A DNA stretch of 64,000 nt, taken from assembly GCA_963971535.1 (NCBI GenBank), contig OZ020587.1, positions 156,272,177 to 156,336,176 on the forward strand, read 5' to 3'. Below, one piece after another: positions 45,651 through 58,117 of this stretch (the stretch's first letter is position 1; every line of letters starts with the position of its first letter). The position numbers and the translations under genes were made by a program. Source of the DNA: Notolepis coatsorum. Taxonomy: Eukaryota > Chordata > Actinopteri > Aulopiformes > Paralepididae. Under the pieces are notes generated by a model. The model saw only the letters and a program-made list of their open reading frames with translations. It was not told where the DNA came from and did not search any database.

Positions 45651-47918
45651 GAATGGACAAGGGGGAAGGGGGGCCAGGGCCCCACATTCCACGACCAGAT
45701 TAAAGCATAATAATCTAATCTAAACCCTATTATTACACTAACCTCTAAATGAAATCGTTCTGTGTGCAGAACCCAAAAACAGTTTCGAAAGGAAACTCAC
45801 CATGTCCTCTGCTGCCCCCTACCGTATTCCTAAATAAACTCCACCTTCCCCTCAACAATGGACGCCCTGCGCCCCAACTCAAGATGGCCGCCTCATTGCG
45901 AGATATCCCGAGAGTCTCGCCATGCTATGTCGTCAGCACAGTTAGCTTAGCATATTAGCTTCGTTAGCTTCAACCCAGCGCGCGCAGGTCACCAGTCCGT
46001 CCTTCGCCCCACGCACCCTTATGACGTCACAACCGGCGACCGCTTAGCCGTTAGCGCGGCTAGTTAGCATTAGCTTAGCTTCACACATGATACCTTAAAA
46101 ACGTTCCCCAACGACCCATCGTCCCGTTTCGCCGCGCGGGCCGACACCTTGCAATGTCAACACAACATCACTTTCCCCAGAAACAGAACCCTAATCCTCT
46201 CAAAACGCCAGTGTAGTGACCTAATCAAAAAAATAAAAACATAACATCATAGAGGCCCTCACAAAACACTAGCTTGACCCCGCCGCCTTCACTTCCGCGG
46301 TGCTCAGGACGACTTCCGGGACAATTTTACATTCCATCCCAATCCCTTAAAACATTAAACAACTACTTTATCCGCGTCGAATTTGAAAATTTTAAAGTGC
46401 CTTACACATCCCCGTAATCCCATGACACTACCTATCGACTTTATACATTTGAAACTACGCCGCTTTGTCACTAGCATTCTCCGGTCTCCCCCAGGCTAAC
46501 GCAGCAGCTAACCGCCGCTGCGTTCCAACGGCCCTCGAAAAACCGGCGTTATACCATTACATATCCCCACGGCTGTTTGGTGACTTAAATTACATAATAA
46601 TACAACAATAAACTCATACGTTTCATCAATCATACCTAACCATAGCCATCATCCAAACATTCATAATATTGCCACTCCTAACCACAAATAAAAACACAAA
46701 CATCCATTCAGATTTACATACTATTGTCCCTCGAACGTCCGCGCGGCAGTTTTCACATTCCGTTTCACTTCATTCAATAACTTCCGCGCGACTAATAAAA
46801 ACGAGACCTAGTGCAATCGTACACATTAACTATACCGAATGTTTAAGTTTACAACAGTCTTTCAACCGAATCGCTACTAAGTACTAAATCAGTCTTTCAA
46901 CCGAAATGTCATCAAGCACCATTGTTCGCCCTTTATTACAGCGCACAAGTCTCATAATATGCCTGGTGTGTGCGTATTAAATAGGATCGCCTTTGACTTT
47001 CGGGTTATTTTAATCCGCAAACTCAAATTGCCCCCCCCTCGCCATCTTGATCCATTTGAATATGTCCTAAAGCGGGCATATCTTCATTTAATTCGGCCGA
47101 TGTTTCAATGCAGATACCACGTCCCGTCGATTTGACGTTCTCCACGCTTATCTCAAAAAACACTTTACAACCTCGCCTCCACCAGCCAGCCCTCGCTCAT
47201 ATTAATCGTGTCGTTTCCTTCCTGTAATCGCATAACAGGTCCCCTATTCAACACTGATCTATTTCGCTCTTAATCATTCTGATTTACACGATCCAAATGA
47301 TGTTGAATTTGTGTGTTTAACGACCCCATACCTCGTCCGACGGATCAGATTCCACGCCGGCGCCGTTTTGAGTCACGGTTACCTAGCGTAGATCCTGTCC
47401 CACCCAACAGTATAGACACATAATCCCCACATCGCTTTGATATGTAAAAAAATAGCCAACCTTATCCGCGCCCGTTCTAGGTCATTATGAAATAGGTGTT
47501 TTCACTACCCAAATGCGCCCAGTTAAATTGCCACTCTAGACCTACCGCAATCACGATTCAATAAAAGTTTCAATCTACTGCAATTCAACGCTTTGATCAT
47601 GCTGTTAAACAGTCGTTATGCCTCCCCTCCTTCGTATAGTTTATTCTATACGAGGCTCTCAACGTTACTCATATATCCCAATACGAGTGGTTTCTAGTGC
47701 TTCTACATATATATATCTATATGAGGCTCTAACTTCCTTCACATATTCCTATATGAGGTTTTAACTTTTCAAACCCCCTGTTCGAACTGAGCGGCCAATT
47801 CTTCGTCATCACTCACCTATCTCACAGGATCGAAGCTGACGCAGCTGCGGTCGTCGTTGTCTGTTGTTGAGGTTGATGAATGAAGAAAAAAATTCTCGTT
47901 TCACGGCCGCTTCTCGTT

Positions 47919-47935
47919 CAAGGGTCTCGGCACCA
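47919..47935 (-). promoter_or_regulatory. Primer-binding site of the large element
   Basis: On the - strand TGGTGCCGAGACCCTTG begins three bases after the LTR end. The first eight bases match the tRNA-His-type site also seen in the TRIM at 29195; the rest diverges, so the primer is only tentatively the same. Confidence 0.7.
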
Positions 47936-47938
47936 AAA

Positions 47939-49450
47939 TGTAGTATTTTCCCGAGCTAAATTGTTCTGATTTAATCAGAACCTAATATCTAATCTGCTCT
48001 ACGTTGTGTTTCCAACCTTTAAGGCCCTGGAAAATACTTTAAACAAAGACTTGAGGTCTTTGTTATGACGATCAGCGGTCCAGCAGGAGAAAGGAGAGGA
48101 GAGGGTAGTTAACAGCAGCTGTTTAATCAAAGTTAAGAGTGTATACAAATTACAATAAAGAATGCTATAGTTGTGATCAAGACACTATGCCGTCTGTGAC
48201 CCCAACTAGGCTAATATTACAGTAGAGTTGATAAGTTGTTGATGGCTTTGTTCTCTGGCTAGTGAACAAAGCAAAGTTCTATTTCTCCCTCCAAAATGTT
48301 CTCTGTCCGTTGATCCTCCTCTGCATCGTCGTCTGCTCCTGTGTGTAGAGATGGGTGTGGTCTCCTCCTTCGGTGGTTTTGTTTCTCAGAGTCCCCTTCC
48401 ACCATCACAACATCCCATTATATCCAAAGGCCCAGCGTCTCTGTGTGATGACATCAGCAGCTGTGTTTCTCCAATCACAGCCTCTCTACGTTTGAATGCA
48501 AATAAGGGGTTGTCCTTACACAGCCAACTGAACCTTCCTTTGTTCTCCAGTCAGAGACCCAAACCATCTAACAACCCAATTTGAGGTATTCATTTCATAA
48601 TACATATATTTGAATTATAATTGATCACATAAACACAGAGATATTATACTTGTACACATTATGTTATCATTAAGACTAATTTCACCTTAAGTGAAACTAA
48701 TCTTCTTCTACAAGGGATTTAAATCTGTACCACAAAGTCTGCTGACTTTCAGTGAATTGCTACCAGGTCTAATCATTCTTTTAGCTTACATCAATATCTT
48801 CTATACAGTTTCATTAATAATATGCTTTTATACAGTTTAGTATGCACATATTTAAGTATTTGCCAATGTAGTTTCAAACTTGACCCTCATTTCAAACTCT
48901 GTGATTCTCAGCCATAAACCTGGCCTATTTATTTAATTCAGAATTATTACCACAATATAAACAGGCCTAATTGTAGTTCATATCAAACTAATCTAAGTGT
49001 GTTACTAGACATTTGAAGATGTACTTAGTATTAATCAAGGCAGGAGCATGCCAGGTGGTCACATGTGTTTATTACTTATTACTTACTAGGAAACCAAATG
49101 GTGGTCACATGTGTTTAACTAGGGCTTATCTGAACTCCTTCCTGTCCCCCACCCTGACGAACCCAGGTGGCGAACCTTTGTTCTAAAACCCCCTAAGGGG
49201 AAGTAGGTTATCTTGTTCAAACAGTTCCTGATAGTTTCCAGCCGGCTGTTGAGTGGCCCGACACCCAACTCTTTTGTGAGGGGTCTTGCGTTAGTAAATA
49301 ACCCTATCTATTTTAGTGAGACAGGGCAAAAGGTTGGAGTAATTTGATCACCAGAAGAATGTATTTGGTTGGCTGACTAGTAGTGCAGCTGTTTTCCTAA
49401 TCAAAACTTACAATGAAGTTTAGGATCTATATCTATTAAAAACGACTACA
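47939..49450 (-). repeat. Complete 5' LTR of the large element, 1512 bp
   Basis: In + orientation it starts TGTAGT and ends ACTACA, a 6-bp perfect inverted terminus. The primer site lies just outside its left end and the candidate TSD GCTAT just outside its right end. 1064 bp of it are shared with 38341-39404 and 33565-34628. Confidence 0.9.
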
Positions 49451-49455
49451 GCTAT

Positions 49456-50970
49456 CTTCCTATATCCATCTATATACAAGAACCACTCCCGTTCTTTTTA
49501 TTACATTTTTTAAGTGACCTTTTCATTGTGTAAAGTGACCGTTGAGTGTGTGCGTGTGCAGCGTGTGTGTGTTCGTGCTAAAGTGACTGCTAGTGTGTGA
49601 GCGTATACAGTATGTGTGTTGTGTGTATGCTCATGTGTGCTTGTGTGTGGAGAGTTCAGTGTTCAAGACTCAGATGGCCTGGGGGAAGAAGCTGAGCCGA
49701 AGTCTCTCTGTCCTAGTTGCTGGTGTGCGCAGGCGTTTGCCTGACCGCAGCAGCTTGAACAGGCTGTTGTTGGGGTGGTGAGGGTCTTTCATTATTCTGC
49801 AGGCTCTGGATTTGCACCTCTTGTTATATAAGACCTGCAGGGGTGGTAGTGCAATACCCGTAGTACGCTCAGCTGAGCGCACCACTCTCTGTAGGGCCTT
49901 CTTGTCCTGTGCCGTGCTGTTTCCATACCAGGCAATTTCCAGTCAAGATGCTCTCTACAGCTCCGGAGTAGAAGGACTGGAGTATCTTCCCTGATACTCT
50001 GAACTTCCTTAACTGTCTCAGGTGGTAGAGGCGCTGCTTCACCTTTTTTTACGACTGAGTCTATGTGTGTTGTCCATGTCAGGTCCTCTGAGATGTGGAC
50101 CCCCAGGTACTTAAAGCTGCTCACCCTGTCCACGGTAGCCCCGTTTATCCACAGTGGTGTGTGTGTACCCTGCTGTGTTCTCCTAAAATCCACAATCAGT
50201 TCCTTGGTTTTACCAATGTTCAGGAGCAGGCTGTTGTCCTGACACCAGCGTGCCAGTGCATCAACCTCCTCCCAATAGGCCTTCTCGTCGTTGTCAGAGA
50301 TCAGCCCCACCACCACTGTGTCATCGGCAAACTTCACTATGGAGTTGGAGCTGAACCTGGCCACACAGTCATGTGTGTAGAGTGAATACAGCAGGGGGCT
50401 CAGAACACAGCCCTGGGGGGACCCGATACTCAGGGTGATGGTGCTGGAGGTCTGACCCTGAGGCCTTTCACTCAGAAAGTTCAGTATCCAGGTGCTCAGA
50501 GTGGAGCTCAGACCCAGCTCAATCAGCTTGTCCACCAGTCTGGTGGGGACTATGGTGTTGGACGCTAAACTATAGTCAATGAACAGCAATCTCACATGGC
50601 CCCCCTTCTGACTGTCAAGGTGAGATAGGGTGTTGTGTAGTACCTGAGAGACCGCATCATCAGTGGACCTGTTGGCCTGTATGCAAATTGCAGTGGGTCT
50701 ATGTTACTAGGGACTGGGAGGGAGGCACAGATGTGGTCCTTGACCAGCCTCTCAAAGCATTTCATGACCACAGAGGTGAGTGCCACTGGTCTGTAGTCAT
50801 TTAGGCCTGCTGGGGAGGAGTTTTTTGGTACAGGGATTATAGTGGACACCTTGAAGCAGGCAGGGACCACGGACTCGGCCAGGGATAGATTGAATATAGT
50901 TGTGAACACCGGGGCCAGCTGAATTTCACAGGACTTGAGTATTTGTCCTGTTATCCCATCTGAGCCTATT
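49456..50970 (-). pseudogene. L2/CR1-group LINE RT, antisense, degraded
   Basis: Read on the - strand: SDGITGQILK start, [27 protein letters not shown] (motif A), [19 protein letters not shown] (motif B), [12 protein letters not shown] (motif C), then a C-terminal part ending RLRLSFFPQAI at 49670. At least two frameshifts split it (50595/50592 region and after about 50030). The segment 49456-49669 is its 3' UTR, cut by the LTR element. The rest of that UTR and the tail are at 38051-38337. The endonuclease is absent (5' truncation). Confidence 0.88.
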
Positions 50971-52104
50971 AGAAACCTCCTTTGTTCTTACCGTACCCAT
51001 GGTAACTGACCAATAGAGGCTTTCCACAGAATGTTTGGAACGCCCATTCTTTCCCTCTCCATATTGGCTAGAAGAACCACAATAAAAAGGATGGGTCAGT
51101 GACATCATAGAAAATAGCTTCCCTGTCACCCAAGGAGCATTGAATACCTTCCATCTTCCCAGGCTGCAATGAGAAGAGATCAACAATTTTTTTTTCTTTT
51201 TTTATTAAATTAGTGTTTTAGATTAGATTAAAATGTATTGTCATCATGCAGCACAAGTGCAGTACAACAAGAAGAAGTTTGGCCTCCAACCAGAGTGGAA
51301 ATGTAACAGTAAAGTCTAATAGTAATATACAATGTACAGGTGATTAAACTGGGTATAGAATATATAAATTAGTACTACTGAGTGTTTATTACTGGATCTT
51401 GTAAACAAGTCGCAGTGGAACAGTATGATCATGCTTTTCCAATGTTTTACTTACTCTACCACTGCACAGAAGTTAGGCATTTCCTTTTACTTGTTTGAGT
51501 TTGAGTTTATTTGGATCCCCATTAGCCACAGCAGTGCTGTGGCTATTCTTCCTGGGGTCCATAACACGTCAAATACAGTTACAGACTTTATACTCTCACA
51601 AACATTCACATGGCATACAGACAATTAAAACAACAATACATACTCCTAATCAAATTCATAATACAATACAACAACTCATAATCAATTCATAATACAATAC
51701 AACAATACCTACTCAATATCAACTATTACATATTAATATGATAATGTAAGGAAGGGGCAGGACCAGATAAGCTTTGCTTCTTTCTGTCCCTTCTCGAACA
51801 AAACCATTTGTCTTGAGCTTAAGCTATGTTGACAATTGCTTCCATGTCTATAGGAAGATATATTTTATTTTATTTGTATTTGTATTTTATTTAGTTTTTT
51901 TATTTTATTTTATTTTTGTTATCTTTTGTTATTTCAAGTTTGTGTGTTTATTTATGGTTGTTCGAGATAAATAAAGATCAAATAAAATCTAATTCATAAT
52001 ACAATACAGCATAATATACAACTTAGCTTTTTTTCATACATTATAAACCAATTATACAATCTTCTAATAATATATCCATATCAGACACATACATTTTCAT
52101 CTAC
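50971..52104. other. Non-coding with LINE 3'-end fragments
   Basis: 51217-51400 matches 63326-63480 (TATTGTCAT, CAGCACAAGT, CAGTACAAC, CCAACCAGAGTG), an antisense LINE 3' UTR. 51490-51575 (TTTATTTGGATCCCCATTAG to CTGGGGTCC) is another antisense LINE-tail type common in fish. The remainder is AT-rich with no gene. Confidence 0.65.
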
Positions 52105-52376
52105 ATATATCCCCATCTCCTCCCGCCTGGACTACTGCAACTCCCTCCTCACTGGTATCACCTCCCGCTCCCTCCATAAACTGCAAATGGTCCAAAATTC
52201 AGCCGCCCGCCTCCTCACTAACACCCAGTCCCACGAACACATCACTCCTGTCCTCAACTCCCTCCACTGGCTCCCGGTCAAACACTGCATAAACTTTAAA
52301 ACACTACTCCTCACCTTCAAAGCCCTCCACAGCCTGGCGCCCCCCTACTATGTGAACTATGTGAGAATGCTGTTCA

Positions 52377-53202
52377 TTGCTGTACATTGACTACAGCTCA
52401 GCATTCAATACCATAGTCCCCTCCAAACTCATAGCCAAGCTCAGGGACCTGGGCTTGAACTATGACCTCTGCCAGTGGGTCTTGGACTTCCTGACGGGCA
52501 GACCCCAGGTGGTAAGAGCAGGCAACTGCACCTCCTCATCCATCACGCTCAACATAGGGGCCCCCCAGGGCTGTGTTCTGAGCCCCCTCCTCTACTCCCT
52601 GTACACACATGACTGCGTGGCACAGCGGAACAACAACACAATCATCAAATTTGCTGATGACACAGTAGTGGTGGGCCTGATCTCTGCCAACGACGAGAGG
52701 GCCTACCTGGAAGAGGTAGAGGATCTGTCACAGTGGTGTCAGGAGAACTGCCTCTCCCTGAACGTCAGCAAAACAAAAGAGATGATTGTGGACTTCAGGA
52801 GGTCGGGGTCAAGGACTACAGCCCCCTCAGCATCGACGGGGCACCGGTTGAGAGAGTGAACAGTTTCAAGTACCTCGGAGCCCACATATCCGAGGACTTG
52901 ACATGGACCACACACATTGACAGTGTTGTGAAGAAGGCACGACAACGCCTCTACTTCCTCAGGCGCCTAAGGAAGTTCCAAGTCAGTCAGAAGATCCTTA
53001 GGAACTTCTACTCATGTACAACCGAGAGCATCCTGACTGGCAACATCACCTCCTGGTTTGGGAATAGCACTGCACAAGACCGTAGCAGACTACAAAGAGT
53101 GACACGTTCAGCCGAACGCACAATTGGAGGGGGGCTTCCCACCCTCCAGAACATTTACAACAAGCGGTGCAGGGGGAAGGCTAAGAGAATCACCAAGGAC
53201 TC
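52377..53202 (+). pseudogene. LINE copy C reverse transcriptase fragment
   Basis: [24 protein letters not shown] and FADDTVVVG are intact. A one-base deletion in the G run near 52807 shifts the frame (the first frame ends at 52859 and the second covers 52733-53202). The gypsy LTR then interrupts it at the KRITKDS codons. The remaining C-terminus ([18 protein letters not shown] to RLLNEQ) resumes at 57283. Confidence 0.9.
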
Positions 53203-53387
53203 TGTTGTGTATGGACGTACCACGCTGTTACGTGGTGACGTCATTGGAGCTGACGCTGCGCGTGCACTCCAGAGTTTGCAGACTGAGAGCAAGCGGCGTG
53301 CTGAAGCACGAGAACAGAAGATACAATAAAAGACTATTGTTTAAATACTGAGTCGTTCTTAAATGAAGGGATACTAAATATCTAACA
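53203..53387 (+). repeat. 5' LTR, 185 bp
   Basis: TGTTGTGT to TCTAACA, directly after the TSD. It contains a TGACGTCA (CRE-like) word at about 53236 and AATAAA at 53325-53330, a probable polyadenylation signal. Confidence 0.92.
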
Positions 53388-53443
53388 ATGGCGACGAGGA
53401 TAAACTCCGAAGAGTAGAGTTATCACGGCGTTGAGAAGAGAAC

Positions 53444-56400
53444 ATGGACAACGTGCCGAAGTTTGAATGCTACAACGAGCCTGCTACACTGGGACCGAGG
53501 TGGACCAGGTGGCTAATGGCGTTTGAGCTGTACGCTGATGGAAAAGGGATGATTCTATCTGTTGGTGTGGACGCCACAGTGAGACAGAGAAGAAGGGCTA
53601 TGCTCTTACATCATGCAGGTACAGACGTACAAGATATATTCGCTACATTGCCCGACGGGGGAGGACCGACGGACTATGCTAAGGCTGTTAAGGCGCTAAA
53701 TGACTACTTTGTGCCGCAGGTAAATACTGCGTTTGCGCGCCAGGCTTTCTACCAAGTATCACAGAAACCAGGTGAAACTGTACAGCAGTTTGTGACAAGG
53801 CTTCGTCAGGCTGCTAGAGACTGTGCATTTGCTGCGGACATTAGCAACCAAATGAGGGATGCGGTGCTGAGCAGGGGCACGTCGGACTATGTACGGAGAA
53901 AGTTACTGGAGGAACCACAACTTTTGCTGCCACGTGCGTTAGAAATAGCGTCGCAGTGTGAAAGAGTGGAGCTGCAAATGGCGGCGATGAAGATGAGTGA
54001 CGGCGCTGAGGGGAGAGAGACGGTGAACCGTGTCTTCAAGAAAGAGGGCCAAGTCCAAAAGGGGAGACCATCGCCTCGTGGAGATCGTGGAGATCGTGGA
54101 GAAGGAAAAGAGAAATCCAAATCGGATAAAGTGTGCTACAGATGTGGACACGGGGATCATCTGGCCAACGATTCTGCATGCCCTGCAAGAGGACAGACAT
54201 GCAGAAAGTGTAATGGAAAAGGACATTATGCCAAAGTCTGTAAATCCAAAGGTAAAGAAAGACAGACTGTGAGATGTGTTGAAACTGAGGATCAGAACAC
54301 TGGGAACAGAGACTATGCATTTGTGGTTGAAGATGATTCAAATACTGAAAGGGTCACATTTGACGTTGGGGGAGTAGATTTACTTATGTTAATTGATTCA
54401 GGTGCATCAAGTAACATTGTAGATGAGAACACATGGAAAATGCTTAAGAGTAAAAATATTAAGTGTGTTTCTACCAAGGCAGCTAACAAACCGCTGTACA
54501 CATACTCTTCCAAGGTGCCTCTTCCAGTATTGGGTATATTCAAATGTCATGTTAAGGTGGGAAAGTGTGACACTGAAGCAGAGTTCACTGTAATACAGGG
54601 ACGGGGGGAGCCGCTGCTAGGCAGGAAGACTGCTATTGAGTTAGGTGTACAGAGGGTGGGCACAAACATAGCAGCAGTGACAGAAGCTAAATCTGAAATA
54701 CAGAGGCAATACCCCAAACTGTTTAAAGGTGTTGGTAAACTGAACACAAAGCAAATCAGTTTGCATATTGATGAGAGTGTAACACCAGTGGTACAACCCC
54801 TGAGGAGGGTGCCATTTCACCTGAGGGAAGCAGTAGAGAAGAAAGTAAATCAGCTGCTAGACATGGACATTATTGAGAAGGTTGAGGGACCTACACCGTG
54901 GGTTAACCCTGTTGTAATTGCACCAAAAGCTAATGAGGACGACATCAGGATGTGTCTAGACATGAGAAGAGCTAATGCAGCTATCATCAGAGGGAGATAT
55001 CCAATACCCACAGTGGATGAGCTATTACAGGGAATGAACGGGTCTGTCATTTTCAGTAAACTGGATTTGAAATGGGGATACCACCAATTAGAGCTCACAC
55101 CAGAGTCCAGGGGTATCACTACGTTTGCAGTACACACAGGTACCTACAGGTACAAGAGACTCATATTTGGAGTGTCATCAGCGAGTGAACAGTATCAACA
55201 TGAGATAGCCACTGCTACAGCGGGCATTGAGGGGGTAGAAAATATATCCGATGACATAATTGTTCATGCCCCAGATCAGGAGACTCATGAAAAACGACTC
55301 CATGCAGTTCTGAAGAGACTAGAGGACTGTGGGCTGACTCTAAACAAAGAAAAGTGTCAGTTTAACATGGACAAGTTGATTTTCATGGGCATGTTACTCT
55401 CACAGAAGGGCATAGGCCCCACCACAGAAAGGGTGAGAGCAATAGCAGAGGCACGAGAGCCTGAGAACGCCTCTGAGACCCGTAGTTTTCTGGGCCTAGC
55501 AGGGTATAGTAGCCGTTTTATACCACAGTTTGCTAGCATATCAGAGCCACTGCGGAGGCTTACCAAGAAAGACACAGCTTTCATATTTGGGCCAGAGCAA
55601 AAGCAGGCATTTAGAATGCTGAAAGAAAAGCTAGCTGAGGCCGGCACTCTAGCATATTTTGACAAAGATGCGCCTACTAAAGTCATAGCAGACGCAGGAC
55701 CAGTAGGAATAGGAGCAGTCTTAGTACAGCAACAGCAACAGGAAATGGTGCCAATATGTTATGTGAGTAGGAGCCTGACTGATTGTGAAACAAGATATTC
55801 ACAAACTGAAAAAGAAGCTCTCGCCTTAGTTTGGGCGTGCGAGAGGCTGCACCCATACATATATGGTAAAAAGTTTGACCTAGTAACAGACCACAAGGCG
55901 CTGGAGGCCATATACAGTCCGACCTCTAAGCCATGTGCCCGTATTGAGAGGTGGGTGCTGCGGCTCCAACCATATGAGTTCAGAGTAATCCACATACCTG
56001 GAAAGGACAACATTGCAGATCCACTGTCGCGACTACTGGGAGAAAGCACGACAGACGGGAACCACAAGCACGGAGCGGAGGAATATGTTCGGTTCGTAGC
56101 CACACACGCTACGCCACGAGCACTGACTACCAGGGAGGTAGAGGAAGCCTCTGCAACCGATGAGGAACTCAGTGACCTGAGAAGTGCAATACAAAGTGGA
56201 TGTTTTGACAAATGCCAAGTGTATGCACGCATTGCATATGAATTGTGTATAATTGGACAGTTGGTGTTGAGAGGGACACGCATTGTACTGCCACACACAC
56301 TCAGAGACAGAGCCCTGGAGTTGGCTCATGAGGGACACTTGGGGATTGTTGGTACGAAGCAGCACCTCAGGAGTAAAGTGTGGTGGCCAGGTATAGATAA

Positions 56401-56599
56401 GGCAGCTGAGAAGTATGTGAGGTCATGTCACGGATGCCAAATAGTGTCGAGGCCTGATGTGCCTGAACCCTTGAGACCTACAACACTTCCAGATGGGCCG
56501 TGGCAGGACTTAGCCACTGACCTACTTGGTCCATTACCGACAGGACACTCGATATTAGTTGTAATAGACTATAGATATCCTGCAGTCGACCACTGCTGA
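53444..56599 (+). pseudogene. gag-pol: gypsy gag-pol polyprotein, frameshifted in integrase
   Basis: A 1051-codon single frame from ATG. Gag is residues 1-230. Two zinc knuckles follow, CYRCGHGDHLANDSAC and CRKCNGKGHYAKVC (about 231-266). Protease LIDSGASSNIV has the catalytic Asp at about 318. RT includes LDLKWGYHQLEL (about 540) and the active site ISDDIIV (about 601-607), where Ser replaces the usual residue before DD. RNase H (ADAGPVGIGAVL, TDHKALEAI) is about 745-830. The integrase HHCC finger starts at HEGHLGIVG (about 962) and the first core Asp is in LATDLLGPL. The frame fails at about 56575, apparently through a small deletion. Gag and pol share one frame, so no programmed shift is needed between them. 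Confidence 0.93.
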
Positions 56600-57144
56600 A
56601 AAGGTCATTAACAGCCTGGAGAATATCTTCAGCAGACATGGACTACCGATTTCCATACGGTCAGACTGTGGACCACAGTATATGTCTGCCCAGTTTCAAG
56701 CATTCTGCCAGGAGAATGGAATTGAGCATGTGAAAACCACACCCAAGTGGGCACAAGCCAATGGGGAGGTGGAGAGACAAAACGCTTCACTGATGAAGAG
56801 GATTCGCATCGCACAGTCTGAGGGGCTGGACTGGAAGAAGGAGCTACGCAAGTATGTGACCATCTACCGGTCTATTGATCACTCCACAACAGGGAAAAGT
56901 CCTGCAGAGCTCCTGTTCAAGAGAAAGATCAGAGGAAAGCTCCCGGACATCATGACACCACAAAGAGACCTGGAGGTCAGAGACACTGACGCCGAGAGAA
57001 AAGGAAAGTCAAAACTGTACACTGACAACAAGAACAGAGCAAAATACTCTGATGTATCAGTGGGAGACCAAGTCTTACTCAAACAAGACAAAACAGACAA
57101 GTTTACAACAGCCTTTGACAAGACACCACACAAGGTCATCAGTA
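56577..57144 (+). pseudogene. gypsy integrase remainder in another frame
   Basis: It continues from LQSTTAEKVINSLENIF after the frameshift. IRSDCGPQY gives the second core Asp and ANGEVERQN the Glu, 35 residues apart as in retroviral-type integrases. The coding sequence is cut at KTPHKVIS by the deletion that joins it to the 3' LTR. The readable tail up to 57176 is LTR sequence. Confidence 0.9.
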
Positions 57145-57277
57145 GCTGCGCGTGCACTCCAGAGTTTGCAGACTGAGAGCAAGCGGCGTGCTGAAGCACG
57201 AGAACAGAAGATACAATAAAAGACTATTGTTTAAATACTGAGTCGTTCTTAAATGAAGGGATACTAAATATCTAACA
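57145..57277 (+). repeat. 3' LTR lacking its first 52 bp
   Basis: 133 bp equal to 53255-53387. The break is at GCTGCGCGTG. The element's polypurine tract has been lost with the missing segment. Confidence 0.92.
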
Positions 57278-58117
57278 GACTCCAGCCACCCGAACAACTG
57301 CCTCTTTGAACTGCTGCGGTCAGGCAAGCGATACTGGAGTCTTAAGGCGAGCACAGAAAGACTCAGAAGGAGCTTCTATCCCCAGGCCATCAGGCTGCTC
57401 AACGAACAATAAACACTATGCAGCAACCATCAAATGCACACAGCACACACATCCACACGCACACACTCACTTAAAACGGGCAACTGACTGCAGCACCCAC
57501 TTTACACACTTTAGAACACCTAAACACACTTTACACTTTATATTTATTGGTAAAGGATTTGCACTACAACTCGCACACCTTACTGTAAATTGTACCTAAA
57601 TTGTACCTCACCCCATTTCTGCTCTGCACTATATAGTATTGTATATTAGTACATTGCATAGTATATTGTATATTGTATGGTAACTCAGTTACTTCTATTC
57701 TGCATCGAACATTGTACATATGTCTATACTGAACACTGTGACCTCTTTTTTTACTTCTGTTTTACATGCTATACTATTTTATTTCATACTATCTTGTCTA
57801 ACACAGTCTCTGGAGCGAAACAGTAAGAAGCATTTTGTATAAAAGTATTCTGTACTTCTGTATGACAACTATTAAAGAAACCTGACTGATCTCCTTCTTC
57901 CCTACCGCCCCACCCGTTCCCTCCGGTCCTCCTCCACTGCCTCCCTCACTGTCCCGACATCCAAGCTTAAAAACTTCGGAGATCGGGCCTTCTCTCGTAC
58001 TGCACCCCGAATCTGGAACTCCCTCCCCCAGTCCATCAGAGACTCCCCTACACTCTCCACCTTCAAAGCTCGCCTCAAAACCCACCTGTTCTCCCTTGCC
58101 TTCAACCCCCCCCACCC

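Larger units (their letters stand above)
43051..47918 (-). other. Long 5' leader of the large element
   Basis: About 4.9 kb between primer site and gag start, with no convincing ORF. It holds a direct repeat (GCGCA-AGTGTGGCAGCGAGC, about 44356 and 44482) of roughly 90 bp per copy and the large GA-rich array at 45110-45650. Gene-like words around 45940-46160 (GTTAGCTTAGC) resemble general fish non-coding DNA. A separate insertion inside the leader cannot be excluded. Confidence 0.6.
38338..49450 (-). mobile_element. Large gag-only LTR retroelement in a LINE 3' UTR
   Basis: Read leftward: 5' LTR (49450-47939), primer site (47935-47919), about 4.9 kb of leader, a gag-like ORF (43050-41686), about 2.3 kb of untranslated interior, 3' LTR (39404-38341). 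GCTAT flanks both ends (38333-38337, 49451-49455). On both sides is the 3' UTR of one - strand LINE, so the insertion split it. I find no protease, RT, RNase H or integrase, which makes it a large non-autonomous derivative. The 3' LTR lacks the 448 bp next to the flank, with only ATG between TSD and LTR sequence. Confidence 0.82.
53203..57277 (+). mobile_element. Ty3/gypsy element with 185-bp LTR and 5-bp TSD
   Basis: The 5' LTR, gag-pol and a shortened 3' LTR are flanked by GACTC (53198-53202, 57278-57282). An internal deletion has removed the end of pol, the polypurine tract and the first 52 bp of the 3' LTR: pol runs straight into LTR sequence at 57145. The remaining 133 bp of the 3' LTR match the 5' LTR without visible difference, so the insertion is recent. 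The candidate primer site is TGGCGACGAGGAT at 53389. Confidence 0.94.
52347..57882 (+). mobile_element. L2/CR1-group LINE copy C, split by a gypsy element
   Basis: The same family as copies A and B but only from RT motif A onward: RT sequence at 52377-53202 and 57278-57414, 3' UTR 57415-57882. It sits in the L2 C-terminal coding region. A small insertion near 52375 repeats TTCATTG/TACATTG words and disturbs the frame just before motif A. Confidence 0.87.

Noticed and set aside
44922-45692. Long Pro/Leu/Ser frames on the - strand and Arg/Glu frames on the + strand
   Set aside because: They are translations of the purine-only GA array, open in several frames because the repeat lacks stop codons.
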